Origin: Gremmenia infestans
Taxonomy: Eukaryota > Ascomycota > Leotiomycetes > Helotiales > Hamatocanthoscyphaceae
Assembly (NCBI GenBank): GCA_032629725.1
Contig: JAFEVB010000023.1
Span: 682,001 to 746,000 of the forward strand
Direction of reading: 5' to 3'
DNA length: 64,000 nucleotides
Shown here: positions 42,850 through 53,716 of the stretch, in pieces
How positions within the stretch are numbered: position 1 is the first letter of the stretch
Layout: each line of letters starts with the position of its first letter
Program-made: the position numbers and the translations under genes
The notes under the pieces: model-generated
The model's database searches: none
The model's input: only the letters and a program-made list of their open reading frames with translations
Told to the model about the DNA's origin: nothing

Positions 42850-43928
42850 TCTTGCATGGATGCTAGAAGAAAGTCAACACGGCGCGGTTACGATCATTAC
42901 ATGATAGTTGGAAATAGGTTAGGTACAGTTCAGATCAGATCAGATCAAATCAATGTGGTCTACTGATTGTTGTATCGTGGCATTAGAGGGGCAAAATTCG
43001 CAAGAGGCTCGGATCGGAGTTTCTTCACAAGGCTGTCTTTATTGTTGTTCCTTGTTCAGCGAAAAGCCAATCACACGGCAAGCTCCAAGCAAGGCAAGCT
43101 CGGCAAGCAAGGCTCAGGAGCGTAACTTTTGCGAGGAGAAAGAAAAGAGAGTGCGGGTACGAATACGGGTTTGGATTGAAGCGGCAAGACGGAGGGGAGG
43201 CTTGTAGAGTGTAGCACATTGCTAAAATCAGCTTAGAGGCTAGGAACTGTGGGAGCTCTTATTCAAGTGGCCTGCAGAGGGAGTCTCCTTAATCCTGAGT
43301 GTTCCTATATGTCCATTTAAAGCAGCATCACACGTGTTACTCCAACCCGTTTACAAGATGGGCTTTGCACTTGGACGATGGGGAAATCGAGAGGTGCGTG
43401 TGAGTGGGTGTGACGTGACCAAACACGACAAGACCCGATTAATGCACGGACCGTTGATGCACGGACTATTTATCCCTGTACACTCGACGGGTAGATGCAG
43501 AGAGATGTAAGTAGATGGGACAGACAGGGGTAAGTGCAGGAGGGTGAGTTACTGTACGTGAGTTACATCATCGTCACTACTACTTGTTCTTCTCACTCTC
43601 CACTCTCTTGTCGTCATGATATGCCTGACATTCAGTCACTTGAACCTTGCAAAGCATCATCATGTTCCACACTACTTTTTTATCGTTACCCCTCAGGCCT
43701 AGGAGAGTAACAAGACCTTTGAACCTCCACGTGCTGCATTCACACAAGGCATTCACACAAGATTATCTGTACCTTCCTTCACCTTCTTAGTCTCGTATCT
43801 CATCTCTCATTGCCAGTGTGTGGATAGTCACAGGCATCATTTGCATCATACACGGTCCATTGCCAGCCCACCACCATGTTAAGACAACAATAATAATATT
43901 CTGCACCTTCCCTACGCTCCCATGAGTC
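42850..43928. promoter_or_regulatory. Divergent carRA-carX promoter with GATC triplet
   Basis: Three GATC cores spaced exactly 5 bp apart lie at 42933, 42938 and 42943, about 84-116 bp upstream of the carRA start. Paired GATC-type sites are the known binding sites of the White Collar complex in light-induced fungal carotenoid genes. CACGTG E-boxes occur at 43331-43336 and near 43728. The function is inferred from these motifs and from family knowledge. Confidence 0.6.
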
Positions 43929-45881
43929 ATGACGCTTGTCAATGAGAAGCAGAGCAGTTCTCAAAAGCCTCATCCATATCTACATGGCAACTTTGCGCCA
44001 AACCACCGGGTCCAACCTCTCACTCCTTGCTCCTACTCCGGTACTATCCCAGACGAGCTTGCTGGCGGCGAATACGTTAGGAATGGAGGAAATCCAGTCA
44101 CGAATGAGGATTTGGGAAGAGATGCCCATTGGTTTGATGGGGACGGAATGCTGAGTGGTGTTGCCTTTCGCCGGCGAGATGGACATATTCAGCCAGAATT
44201 CGTGAATCAGTACATCCTCACAGACACCTACATCTCGACGTCTACCACGCCCTCACTTCGACTACCCATACTTCCAAGCATCGCCACACTTGTGAACCCA
44301 GCTTCCACCCTGCTCAAAATTATCCTCAGCATATTTCGAACGATCCTCCTGGTGATACTTTCGAACCTACCAGGCTCCCAATTCACGATCAAGAAAATCA
44401 GTGTTGCCAATACTGGAATTCTTTACCATGACGGCAGAGCTTTGGCAACGTGTGAAAGCGGACCTCCAATGCGAGTATCCCTTCCTGGCTTGGAAACAGT
44501 TGGCTGGTTTGATGGGACGAAAGCAGAAGGAGAACCGGCAGAGGAGGGTGTAGCCGGAAAGAAATTCGGAGGGGAAGGTATCCTAAGCTTCATGAAGGAA
44601 TGGACGACGGCCCACCCTCGAGTTGATCCCATTACTAAAGATCTCGTTCTTTTCCATTCAACATTTATCGCGCCGTTTGTATATTATTCGATTATACCCA
44701 GTACGCAATATACTTCAATCGCATTACCTCGACTCATTAATTCTGCTGTTCCTGGGATCAAGTCCGCCAAAATGATGCATGATTTTGGCGTTTCCCTTGC
44801 ACACACTGTTATTATGGACCTTCCGTTATCACTCGACCCTCGGAATCTCGCCCGAAATAAACCAGCGGTGGAATATGATCCATCTGGACGTTCGAGGTTT
44901 GGCGTATTTCCAAGATGGAACCCCGAAGCTATCAAATGGTTTGAGACGAATCCCTGTTGCATCTTTCACACTGCCAATACCTGGGATGAGGAGGAATTCA
45001 ACAAGCACACTAGCAAAATAGAGACAACAGCAGTAAACATGCTTGCTTGTCGATTGACAAGCTCGTCACTGGTCTACAGCGCTGGAGATATTGCTGCACC
45101 AATCCCTAAAGCAGTTGCAAATCCAACATATCCGCCCGAAGAGGAGCAATGCAGGCTCTACTACTACCGCTTTTCTCTCACCAACACCCTAAACATCATA
45201 ACTCACCAATTCGCACTCACAGCCATTCCCTTTGAATTTCCCTCCCTCCGCGACGACTCCTCTATGAGCGCCGCACGCTACATCTACGGCTGTTCCGTAT
45301 CCGACAGCTCTTTTGGTGCAGCTCTCGGTCGCGCGGTCAAAATCGATTCACTTGTAAAAGTAGACGTCCAAGCCTTGCTTTTCCACGCCCAAACGAATCC
45401 TCCTACACCAATATCAGGCTGTGTCGATACGCGCACGGTATCTGAGATTCTAGCCTCGGATGATTCGAGCGACCCAATCAAGATCTTCAAAATGCCTCCT
45501 GGCTTCTACGCGCAGGAATCGCGATTCGTGCCGAGGAAGGATGAGGGGAGCGAGGATGATGGCTGGGTGCTGAGTTATGTTTTTGATGAAAGTCAGCTTG
45601 ATGACAATGGCAACGCGGGACCGGGGGCTCATAGCGAATTATGGGTTATTGAGGCAAAGGAAATGAAAGAGGTTGTTTGTCGTGTTAAGCTTCCGCAGAG
45701 AGTGCCGTATGGATTGCATGGCAATTGGTTTCCCGAAGCGGATGTCTTGGGTCAAAGGGGTATAGAGTCGATTCGCACGTTACCTTCTGTCAGGTCCAAG
45801 ACGCGTGGAAAGGAGGGAGAGAGCGTCTGCATGGATATGTGGATGGCGGTTAGGGAGTGGATACTTGATATCATCGGGTGA
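43929..45881 (+). CDS. carX: Retinal-forming carotenoid oxygenase, CarX type
   Basis: A single exon of 650 aa. PYLHGNFAPNHRVQPLTPC, then GGEYVRNGGNP and DAHWFDGDGMLSGVAFR open the carotenoid cleavage dioxygenase propeller. The four iron-binding histidines are seen at about 229 (TTAHPRVD), 284 (MHDFG), 347 (FHTANTW) and 597 (LHGNW). The insert with hydrophobic helix IILSIFRTILLVILSNLPGS is typical of the CarX subgroup, which splits beta-carotene symmetrically into two retinals. Clustering with carRA and carB supports that over the torulene-cleaving CarT type. An upstream ATG at 43922 opens a short overlapping frame ending at 43945, which might lower translation. No opsin gene is present in this window. 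Confidence 0.92.
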   Translation: MTLVNEKQSSSQKPHPYLHGNFAPNHRVQPLTPCSYSGTIPDELAGGEYVRNGGNPVTNEDLGRDAHWFDGDGMLSGVAFRRRDGHIQPEFVNQYILTDTYISTSTTPSLRLPILPSIATLVNPASTLLKIILSIFRTILLVILSNLPGSQFTIKKISVANTGILYHDGRALATCESGPPMRVSLPGLETVGWFDGTKAEGEPAEEGVAGKKFGGEGILSFMKEWTTAHPRVDPITKDLVLFHSTFIAPFVYYSIIPSTQYTSIALPRLINSAVPGIKSAKMMHDFGVSLAHTVIMDLPLSLDPRNLARNKPAVEYDPSGRSRFGVFPRWNPEAIKWFETNPCCIFHTANTWDEEEFNKHTSKIETTAVNMLACRLTSSSLVYSAGDIAAPIPKAVANPTYPPEEEQCRLYYYRFSLTNTLNIITHQFALTAIPFEFPSLRDDSSMSAARYIYGCSVSDSSFGAALGRAVKIDSLVKVDVQALLFHAQTNPPTPISGCVDTRTVSEILASDDSSDPIKIFKMPPGFYAQESRFVPRKDEGSEDDGWVLSYVFDESQLDDNGNAGPGAHSELWVIEAKEMKEVVCRVKLPQRVPYGLHGNWFPEADVLGQRGIESIRTLPSVRSKTRGKEGESVCMDMWMAVREWILDIIG

Positions 45882-46964
45882 CATGACATATTAGTATTAT
45901 AGGGATAGGCGGTTGGGAATAGGGTTTTGTATATTCATTCACCCTCTTTGCATCTTCCGGCGTTAATTCTTGCACAAACACGTGCACAGCAGCTGTGTAT
46001 TATAGGTTGTAGATTGTTGAAGCACGCAATGGATCGGATTGGCAATATAGCTGTTCGTCTAACAGTTGGAGGATATCGTATTCGTAGAATACAGGCTGTG
46101 TATAGTATATTGCTTGGTTATCTACGGTCTACCCACCTATATTTCACTTCGGATTACCTATTCTTAAAGCAAAGCGATGGACGTTCTAGCTATACACGAG
46201 TATAGTTAGGAATAGATGTTATTATTGTTTTGTTTTTATAAAAGTCCTTTCTTACTTCTTATATTCCGTTGACGGAGTTTGGAGGTTAGGTAGGGACGTG
46301 GGATTTGAACGTTCATTTTTTGTTAAATTCGAATTCTTAGATTTTGATTTATAGCTAAGGTGGAGGTTTGATAAATAAGCTTAGTTAAAATAATTTATCT
46401 TCTAGGCGGGCATTTCTATAGAGTTGGAATGGTGGTGTTGTTTTGATTTAATGAGATGGTTTATTATATCTTAATATAGAATAGTAGATTATTAAAAGTA
46501 CTATATTAAATAAAGTGTATTCTTTATAGCTATAGTATTAGGTTATTTAACTAAATGTCTCGTATTTTCAGAGGGCGTTCTTGATCAGTATTTTAGTATA
46601 TTATCTGCTTTCCCTTTTCTGCACTATAGCGAATAAAGGAAGAGTTTTAGCTCAAAGATTCCACTATAGTATCTCAATTTAGTCGGATTAATACTTAAAG
46701 GCGATAGTGCGGATATAAGAGTTTTATATAGCTAGGTTTGTATACCTAAGCAAAGACTAAAAGAGTTTGTGTTAATTGGCGGCTTTACTTATATACTCCA
46801 TCTCTAAGAAAAGGCGAGACCTACGTAAGTCTAAGTAGTTTCTATTGAATCAACTCTAGGCTCCTTCACAGCATCATGCTATAGTACAGGTCAAAAGGAT
46901 ATCAGAAGTACCTATATACAGGAAAACAAAACAAACGAGAAATCCATAGTCCAGTCCACGCCAC
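45882..46964. other. Intergenic, AT-rich
   Basis: About 1.08 kb between convergent genes. The stretch 46200-46760 is strongly AT-rich with stops in all frames, resembling decayed repeat DNA. No gene seen. Confidence 0.5.
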
Positions 46965-49502
46965 CTATATACTAATATCCAGCGTAGCCGACAACCGCAA
47001 ATCCCTACTGCTAGCCCCGACTGTGAAGTTATAAGTTCCAGTAGCCACTGCCCATTCCTGAGCCGAGACATCCCAATAACTCAAATCCCTCCTTCTCAGC
47101 GAAAAGCTAACAGCTTCATTACCTCCAGCTGTAACAAGAACTCTTTCGAATCCCCGCAATTGTCTTACTGGCTGCTCAGCGGAGGCTGGGAACCCGACAT
47201 ATAATTGTGGGACTTCGTGGCCGTCAATGCTGCCAGTGTTGGAGATGACCGCAGTCACGTTCACGATATCGTCCCAGAGATCTTCACGGCCTCCAACACT
47301 GCGTGTTCCCGTAGCATAGGTGGAGTTGAGGACGGCGGTTTGGGTGACGGTGATATCGGAGTAGGAAAAGGTGGTATATGACAGACCGAATCCGAATTCG
47401 AAACGGGGGGTGACGTTGTAAGAGTCAAAATACTTGTAATCGATGTAATTACCTTCGGTGAACTCGCACACTTCCGTGAGGCAAATTCCTACGTTGTAGT
47501 CTGATTCGTTCTTGGCGATGGTATATGCGAGGCGGCCGGAGGGGTTGACATCGCCGTAGAGAACGTCGGCAATCTGTAATGGTTAGCGGTGAAAATCACT
47601 TGGAGGTGTTGATTGAAACGTACGCTATATCCGGAATTTTGGCCAAGCAGACCTCCATATACAACAGCAGTGACGTTCTCATTCTCGATCCAAGCGTCCA
47701 TAAGTCGAGCGCCAACCGTATTCAGGACTACCATGGTGTTGTTGCACTCACTTGCAATCGAGATAACCAAGTCATCTTGATCGGTATTGTAAAGCTCGCT
47801 GCGGTCGGCTCCCTCGCCTGAATAGGCATTCAGGAATACGATGCAGACTTCCATATCAGTGGCATAAGAAGTAAAAGAAACCGTCGTATCTGTTCCAGTT
47901 CCAAAGGATGTTGACTTGGAAGAAGAGCCTCCCATACCGCCCATACCGCCCATACCGCCCATCCCCCCCGAACTGCTCGCATACCCCGTATCGTTCATGA
48001 TCCAGCGGAACACAGTCCCGTAATCAATTGATCGGAGGAGAAGGGCGTCGTGGGGCGTGACAAGATAGGGGAACGTCGATGTCCCACTCCCCGAGCCACC
48101 AGCAAGATGTCCTTGATATGTTGACTCGGTCCCAGAAACACTGAAACCGATTCCAGGACCACCCATCACCGGTCCGGCATTTGCTCCAAAGATCGCGAGG
48201 GACTTTGGCTTGGATAGCGGTAGGGCGTTGTTGACATTCTTCAGTAGGGAAAGAGACGCAGATCCAACTTGGCGGATAATCGAGCTATGGTTTGCACGCA
48301 CATCGACGTAGTCGGTCGAGTAAGAGATATTAGGTTGCAAACCGTTGTCTAGATTAGCATAATAGTAGGCGATAACATTTCGAATAGCCATATCATCCAG
48401 TTTTGCCTGGGTGAAGGAGCCATTCGTGATACCAGCAACAAGCGTATCCGTCCACAGTGAACCGGATCCGTAGTCCTCGCCCCCGTTGGCAGAACCGAAA
48501 GCCGTGAACTGGGCATCCGCATCGGGAAAGACCATGCCGGGAAAGCCGAGCTCGGTTTTGAGGATGCTGTTGAGAAGATATGAATTTTCGCATGCTTGCG
48601 AGCCATTTACTCGGCTCATAGCACACATCATACCCGCCATTCCGCTCTTAACCGCATCGTAGAACGGGAAAAGGTATGTCTCATGGAGAGTTTTGTCATC
48701 TGCGTTAGAAGTGTACGTGGTAGTTCCCGAGACTGTGGATGCCGTTGAGGTTCGGTTGGTTTCCTGCTCATTGAGGAGAAAGTGCTACAGCTAATTAGTA
48801 GAAGACAGGTGGGAAGTAGAATGTCAAATTACCTTTCCTCCCGGAACTACGCCAGCTGTCAAAAAACCTTCCGTTGCTAGACCTACCATTTGTCCATTCA
48901 AATACACATCTTGGCCCATGGTCTCGACTAATCTACCACCCCACGGAGTTCTCCCTAGAGGTCCAGACGTAGGTCCATTGACAACCTGGATATTGTGTTA
49001 GTGGTATCATGAGTAAGCGAGCATAGTTCGTACCTGGAATCCCTTTCCGTACATTTCAGCGCCCACAGCTTCCATTTGTAACGTCCACAAGTTCCTGTCC
49101 CAAGTCTGCACAAGAGCCGAAGTTTCAGAGAAACCAGAAGCGTCATAATAACTGATAACTCCTTGATCACCATCTTTAAATTGTAATGCAGTCCAGTTGA
49201 CAGATGCAACATCAGATCCAGTGATAAGCTCAACCTTCTCGGTATTGTTAAGCTGTGCCACGAGAGCCTGCGCTTTCGCATAGGCGGCGTTCCATTTTGC
49301 ATCAAGGGTTACTGAAACGATTAGTAATATATCATAATATAGAAAAATTCAAATTACCAGCAGCTGAAGACAAGAGGCCGAGGGTTGTAGAGTTAGTTGT
49401 GGTGACATTAGAGTAAGTTGCTCCTGATACAAGAGGACTGAACAAAGTAAGTGCGACAGTAAGAAGTGATATTCCACGAGGGGAAGAAATGAATGACTGC
49501 AT
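46965..49502 (-). CDS. Secreted GH3 beta-glucosidase-like protein, divergent
   Basis: Five exons: 49358-49502, 49034-49311, 48833-48985, 47624-48784 and 46965-47573; introns 46-50 bp; 781 aa. A signal peptide (MQSFISSPRGISLLTVALTLF) precedes a full GH3 chain. GPTSGPLGRTPWGGR, GGKHFLLNEQETNR and SGEGADRSEL are present, and the C-terminal half has PRFEFGFGLSYTTF and a fibronectin-III-like end. The nucleophile region reads MVFPDADAQ instead of the usual SDW, keeping Asp (about 280) but losing Trp. The DGPxGVR loop reads KDGDQGVIS, losing Arg. A GGM repeat of four units lies near residues 465-476. It probably acts on beta-glucosides outside the cell, with altered specificity. Confidence 0.9.
47934..47969. 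repeat. Tandem 9-bp repeat within the GH3 gene
   Basis: Four near-identical CATACCGCC units on the plus strand encode the GlyGlyMet repeat in the loop between the GH3 domains. Copy number could vary between strains. Confidence 0.75.
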
Positions 49503-51406
49503 CTTGAATAACCTGGGCTCTGAAAGAGAGAGAGGACTCAGCTACGATGAAGATGAGAAAGAAGGAATTGCATCACCACAGAATATATAGAGAATACTCA
49601 TCAGTTAAGACTTCCTATACTGGAAACTTGTGCTCTCCATTATGTCTGTATTCGCCATAGAGTACTCGTGGTAAGCTCCACGTCGGAAATTGTAACGGGG
49701 AACCTAAGCTCGTAGAAGTAGATAGATGCCGCGCGTTATAAACTGGCAATAGAAACCGTGCAATGAAGAAAAAGAAGACCCTCTCGCAGCGTTGGGACGG
49801 GCCGATAACTTTTACAGTTCTTCGCGGCCGTCTCCACTAACGGTTGCTAAATCAAGACATGGATATGCAAATACAGTGGATAGTAACAAACGATAAACTT
49901 ATAAGAGAAGAACAGCAATGCTCTTAAGGTAGGTTTGCTATCTAGATATGCCCTTGAAATTATTAGAGTCAAAGTATAATATAACTGCAACCCTTTAAAA
50001 TCTAGGTGATCTATCCTTCGCATCTCGTGATTTTATGGGGACGGCCGCGTAGAACTGGGATCTTCGCGGGAAGACCCTTACCTAGATACCAAAGTCAAGC
50101 CACATTAAACGGCGGCCCATATCCATAGAACCTTAAAAGAGCATCATAAGACAGTAAGAGACTCTTGCCGCGTGACCACAAGTTCGTCTGATTTTCGCCG
50201 TTCGTCGATACTTCGTAGCTTTGTTGTTTGGCACTGTATTGCAAACAAAGAGTGGTGCTCGTCGTCAGCCTGAGGTGGATCCGTATAATGCTAAGCCTTA
50301 GTCTTCTTCCCATAGGCAGATCTGCAATAAAGTACCAAAAGAGACCCGGGCTATTCCTGTTTACTTCGAAGTATAAGTGATGCATGAGATAATATCATCC
50401 GTGCTCTCTAAAACGTTCTCGGGATGCCGGAGAAATGCCGAGCAGATATATTAGATCGTCCAAGATCTCCCCGAAATAGAGTAATCAGCCTCTGCTAAAG
50501 ACGTAAGCAGTACGGAGTATTGCGCGGCTTTAGAGCAGGGTTAGGGTCTAAGCTACGGAGGTACCTGTACTGTATACTCGTACTTTACTGTACTACTGTA
50601 ATTATAGGAGGTCGGACCTAAGGTGTAGTCTGATTGTTGTGCCACCAGTCGCTCCAGCGTAGGAGAGAAAAGTGGGCGTAGTCAGATACAGAGCCCAATG
50701 ATTAGAGTTACGCCACGCCCGAACGTTTCCAGGTGCGGCTGAAACTTCCACACAGGCGAGTACCGGTGCGTACGAAGTACCGTTTCATCGATGTCAGAAT
50801 TAAACTTCACTGCTTACAGTAGGTACATCACGAGATCATGCCGGGATCTTTTGACTATGAAATGACTGTCATATCATGTGACCATACACTTGCAATTATC
50901 TTGGTGGACCTTTATATAGGTAATATACGGTTTCTGGATATTAATCAACTTACTTATAAATTAAATGGCGGTTTTTAACTATAGATGGACTAATTATAAT
51001 CTTACTTAAGCTATATGAGCATTACCCCCCCGCTTTAAATATCTATGCTTTTACTTTTCAAGTAATTTTCTAGGTAAGTATACTATACCTAGAAGTAAGG
51101 TGGTTTAGTGTCTAGAGGTGCTATGTATTAGATATAGGCGAGCTGCATAGCTAACTTTATAACATAAGCCCATAGACGCAAAAAAGCACCTTATTCAGAT
51201 AGATACCTTACTCGGAGTATCTTCAGCATCTCCACCCCCCAGCGAATCATGTGCCGAAACATCTCAAAAGAACCCAATTAAAGCAGTCGACGAGAAAAAA
51301 ATCAAGATATAAGGTGAGATGCGTCAGAATTATATCTCGAGCCCCGAGCTCCCAGTTCCAAATACAAAGAAAATCGTTAACCATCGCGCGCCCACATATT
51401 ACCAGC
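49503..51406. other. Intergenic with a MITE-like element
   Basis: About 1.9 kb. It contains the inverted-repeat element at 49814-50059. A 96-codon minus-strand frame at 50095-50385 is adjacent but has no recognised domain. C- and A-rich runs occur near 51026 and 51230. Confidence 0.5.
49814..50059. mobile_element. MITE-like element, related terminal repeats
   Basis: The left end has CAGTTCTTCGCGGCCGTCTC; the reverse complement of the right end has CAGTTCTACGCGGCCGTCCC. Both are followed by CA. The inner GGCCGTCTCCA matches the terminal repeat of the element at 23430-23625. About 245 bp, no coding capacity. No target duplication is evident. Confidence 0.55.
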
Positions 51407-52144
51407 CTAACGCAAGCCAACAGCAAACACCACAATCTCCAATACCAACAGACAACCCCAACTATTCCCCACTTTCGCACCAGCTCCAGCCACGCCCGCA
51501 CTCGACTTCGCAGTGCTCGTTGCAACAACACTACTACCAGCCGTGCTCGCGGTGGCCTCCCCTGAAAGGACGGCCTGGGGATGACTGTAACTATGACTAT
51601 GACTGCCGAAATACATTGAAGACGTCCCGCCCGCAACAAAGCCAGCGGGATCCTGCGGAATCGGCATAACGGTAACCGCCGAGCTGTGGCTTACGATAGA
51701 CGGCGCGGAAGGAGGTAGGCCTGGGATGTGTGGAGGCGGAAAAGATGCAAACGGTGGTGCGTGCGACGGGCGCGTTGGTGTAAAAGGGGATGTTTCGATA
51801 TCCGACGCCGTCTGCTCCGGGATTGAAGCTGAAGAGGGACCTGAAGAGTCTAGCGAGGACTGGAATGCTGTAGGGGGTGAGGAAGGCTGTGCAACGGGAG
51901 GCTGAGATATGCTTGATTGGGATTCGGAAGGGGGTGTTGTTGGTGCTGCTGGCCGGGGGGGCCCCCATATGGAAAATGGAATTGTTTTGGTGGTTCCAGA
52001 GACGTTGCTGTCGCCGTCTATACCGTTCCCGAAGGCTCCTCCGGATCCAACCCCATCAGGGCCACCACGCTGGTTAATACTGTTCCCGTTGCCATTGACG
52101 TTGACGGCGAGGAGAATGGCTGCGAGGAAAGTAGTGGCGAGCAT
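51407..52144 (-). CDS. GPI-anchored cell-wall protein, Ser/Pro-rich
   Basis: A single exon of 245 aa. I start at MLATTFLAAILLAVNVNGN because the preceding in-frame codon is GTG and not ATG. The signal peptide is followed by a long Pro/Ser/Thr-rich region, likely O-glycosylated, and a region rich in Ser, Ala and Thr. The C-terminus ends in a hydrophobic stretch (WGCLLVLEIVVFAVGLR) after Gly/Ala residues, the layout of a GPI-attachment signal. It carries no catalytic domain. A role as a structural wall protein or adhesin is likely but not specific. Confidence 0.7.
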   Translation of the reverse strand: MLATTFLAAILLAVNVNGNGNSINQRGGPDGVGSGGAFGNGIDGDSNVSGTTKTIPFSIWGPPRPAAPTTPPSESQSSISQPPVAQPSSPPTAFQSSLDSSGPSSASIPEQTASDIETSPFTPTRPSHAPPFASFPPPHIPGLPPSAPSIVSHSSAVTVMPIPQDPAGFVAGGTSSMYFGSHSHSYSHPQAVLSGEATASTAGSSVVATSTAKSSAGVAGAGAKVGNSWGCLLVLEIVVFAVGLR

Positions 52145-52666
52145 TTTCACAAGTATGACTGACCGTTATTGAGAGAGAGGAAAATAGAAAGGGGGTCTGA
52201 ACGAATGTATGAGGTTATTTTGGATGCGAGAAGAAGTGGAAAAGTACTGGGCGATGCGCATATATCAATCCTCGCTGCACAAGCTGTTCGACATGCATCT
52301 CGATCCACGTCGATTCTGGTAATAACCGGATACAAGCACCAATTAGTATAAAGTATAGGTTAAAGTATTGCGGTCCTTCCTTATTTTGTTTTGCCTCTTT
52401 AGAAGAATGTTTCATATTTAGCTGCATGTGCTTGTAGGCAATATACTGTGTGCATGCGATGTATTCATCCAAGCCAATCATATGTGGAGACAGCAGCATA
52501 TTTTCCGTCACCAGTTCACCTGCTACATCAAGCGCAATAGCTTCTAGATCGAGATGTTCAGCGCCTTCTTCTTCCTCCGATTGAAGCGAGGGAACGAGTT
52601 TGTAGATTTATCATTTATGCCATCTAACCTAGGGTTCCAGCATATTTCTAAATTGAGTTGATACGT
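52145..52666. other. Intergenic, nothing found
   Basis: About 520 bp holding the promoter of the wall-protein gene and the 3' end of the reductase gene. Confidence 0.45.
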
Positions 52667-53716
52667 TCAGATTGAAATTCCAATCACGTTCTTCGGTACG
52701 TAAAGCTCATCAATACTCCTCACCTCGTCCTCCGACATTTTAAACTCCAGCGCCTTCACAGCCTCATGCACCCTCTCAATCTTACTCATGCCAATAATCG
52801 GCGCCGTCATAAACGGCTTACTCAAGCTCCACGCCGTCGCCACAACCGCCATACTCGTCTTCCTCTTCTTAGCAATCTCCTCGATCTTGCGATTAATCTT
52901 CTTATCCGCCTCCGTCCACTCCTGTCCCATGAACTTGCCACCCATTGAGTCTCCCCTCTCGCTCTCTAGAGTCTTGTCGTACGGCCGCGCCAGATATCCC
53001 ATCGCCAGCGGACTCCAGGGAATCATACCCATGCCGAATTTCTTCAGCGCCGGGACCATCTCCCGCTCCTCCTCTCTGTACGTCGCATTGTGCAGATTTT
53101 GCATCGAGATGAACTCGGTCCAGCCGTGCAAGCGCGCCGTGTATTGCATCTCGAGCAGCTGGTGTGCCCACATGGAACTAGCGCCGATATACCTGACCTT
53201 GCCGCTCTCCACGATGTCGTGCAGGGCTTTCATGGTCTCCTTGACCGGCGTGCTGGGATCGAAACGGTGGATCTGCAGGAGATCGATATACTCCAGATCC
53301 AGGCGTTTCAAGCTCGCGTCCACGGAATCGAAAATGTGTTTCCGGCTCAGGCCGTACGCGTTCACGTAGCCGTTATTATCCCTGTCCTCGACACTCATGC
53401 TCACGGGATCCTCGAACACGCCGTTCTCGATATGCCCGACAGGCGCCCAGAGCTTGGTGGCGATGACGAGGTTTTCGCGGCGCCAGTTGTATTTCTTGAT
53501 GGCTTTGCCAAGGATGATTTCCGAGACCCCGTTGGAGTAGCCGTTGGCGGTGTCGAAGAAGTTTATGCCGGCTTTGTAGGAGGCTTCCAGGATGGGGAGA
53601 GCGTCTTCCTCTTCGGTGCACCACGAGAAACGGCTTCGACGGTCACCAAAGGACATGCATCCGACGCAAATGCGCGAGACCTTCAGGCCAGAAGAGCCGA
53701 GGGTTGTGTATTGCAT
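52667..53716 (-). CDS. Aldo-keto reductase
   Basis: A single exon of 349 aa, the usual length for fungal aryl-alcohol/YakC-type aldo-keto reductases. It starts MQYTTLGSSGLKVSRICVG. The catalytic tetrad is intact: Asp55 and Tyr60 in FFDTANGYSNG, Lys88 in IATKLW and His150 in LQIHRFD. The NADPH-binding end has VATAWSLSKPFMTAPIIGMSK. It should reduce aldehydes or ketones with NADPH in the cytosol. The clean, GC-rich coding sequence stands out from its AT-rich surroundings. Its neighbours give no pathway hint, so the substrate is unknown. Confidence 0.93.
   Translation of the reverse strand: MQYTTLGSSGLKVSRICVGCMSFGDRRSRFSWCTEEEDALPILEASYKAGINFFDTANGYSNGVSEIILGKAIKKYNWRRENLVIATKLWAPVGHIENGVFEDPVSMSVEDRDNNGYVNAYGLSRKHIFDSVDASLKRLDLEYIDLLQIHRFDPSTPVKETMKALHDIVESGKVRYIGASSMWAHQLLEMQYTARLHGWTEFISMQNLHNATYREEEREMVPALKKFGMGMIPWSPLAMGYLARPYDKTLESERGDSMGGKFMGQEWTEADKKINRKIEEIAKKRKTSMAVVATAWSLSKPFMTAPIIGMSKIERVHEAVKALEFKMSEDEVRSIDELYVPKNVIGISI

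Noticed and set aside
50095..50385. 96-codon minus-strand frame
   Set aside because: Looks protein-like in composition but has no motif, signal peptide or adjacent exon; could be a gene relic beside the MITE-like element.
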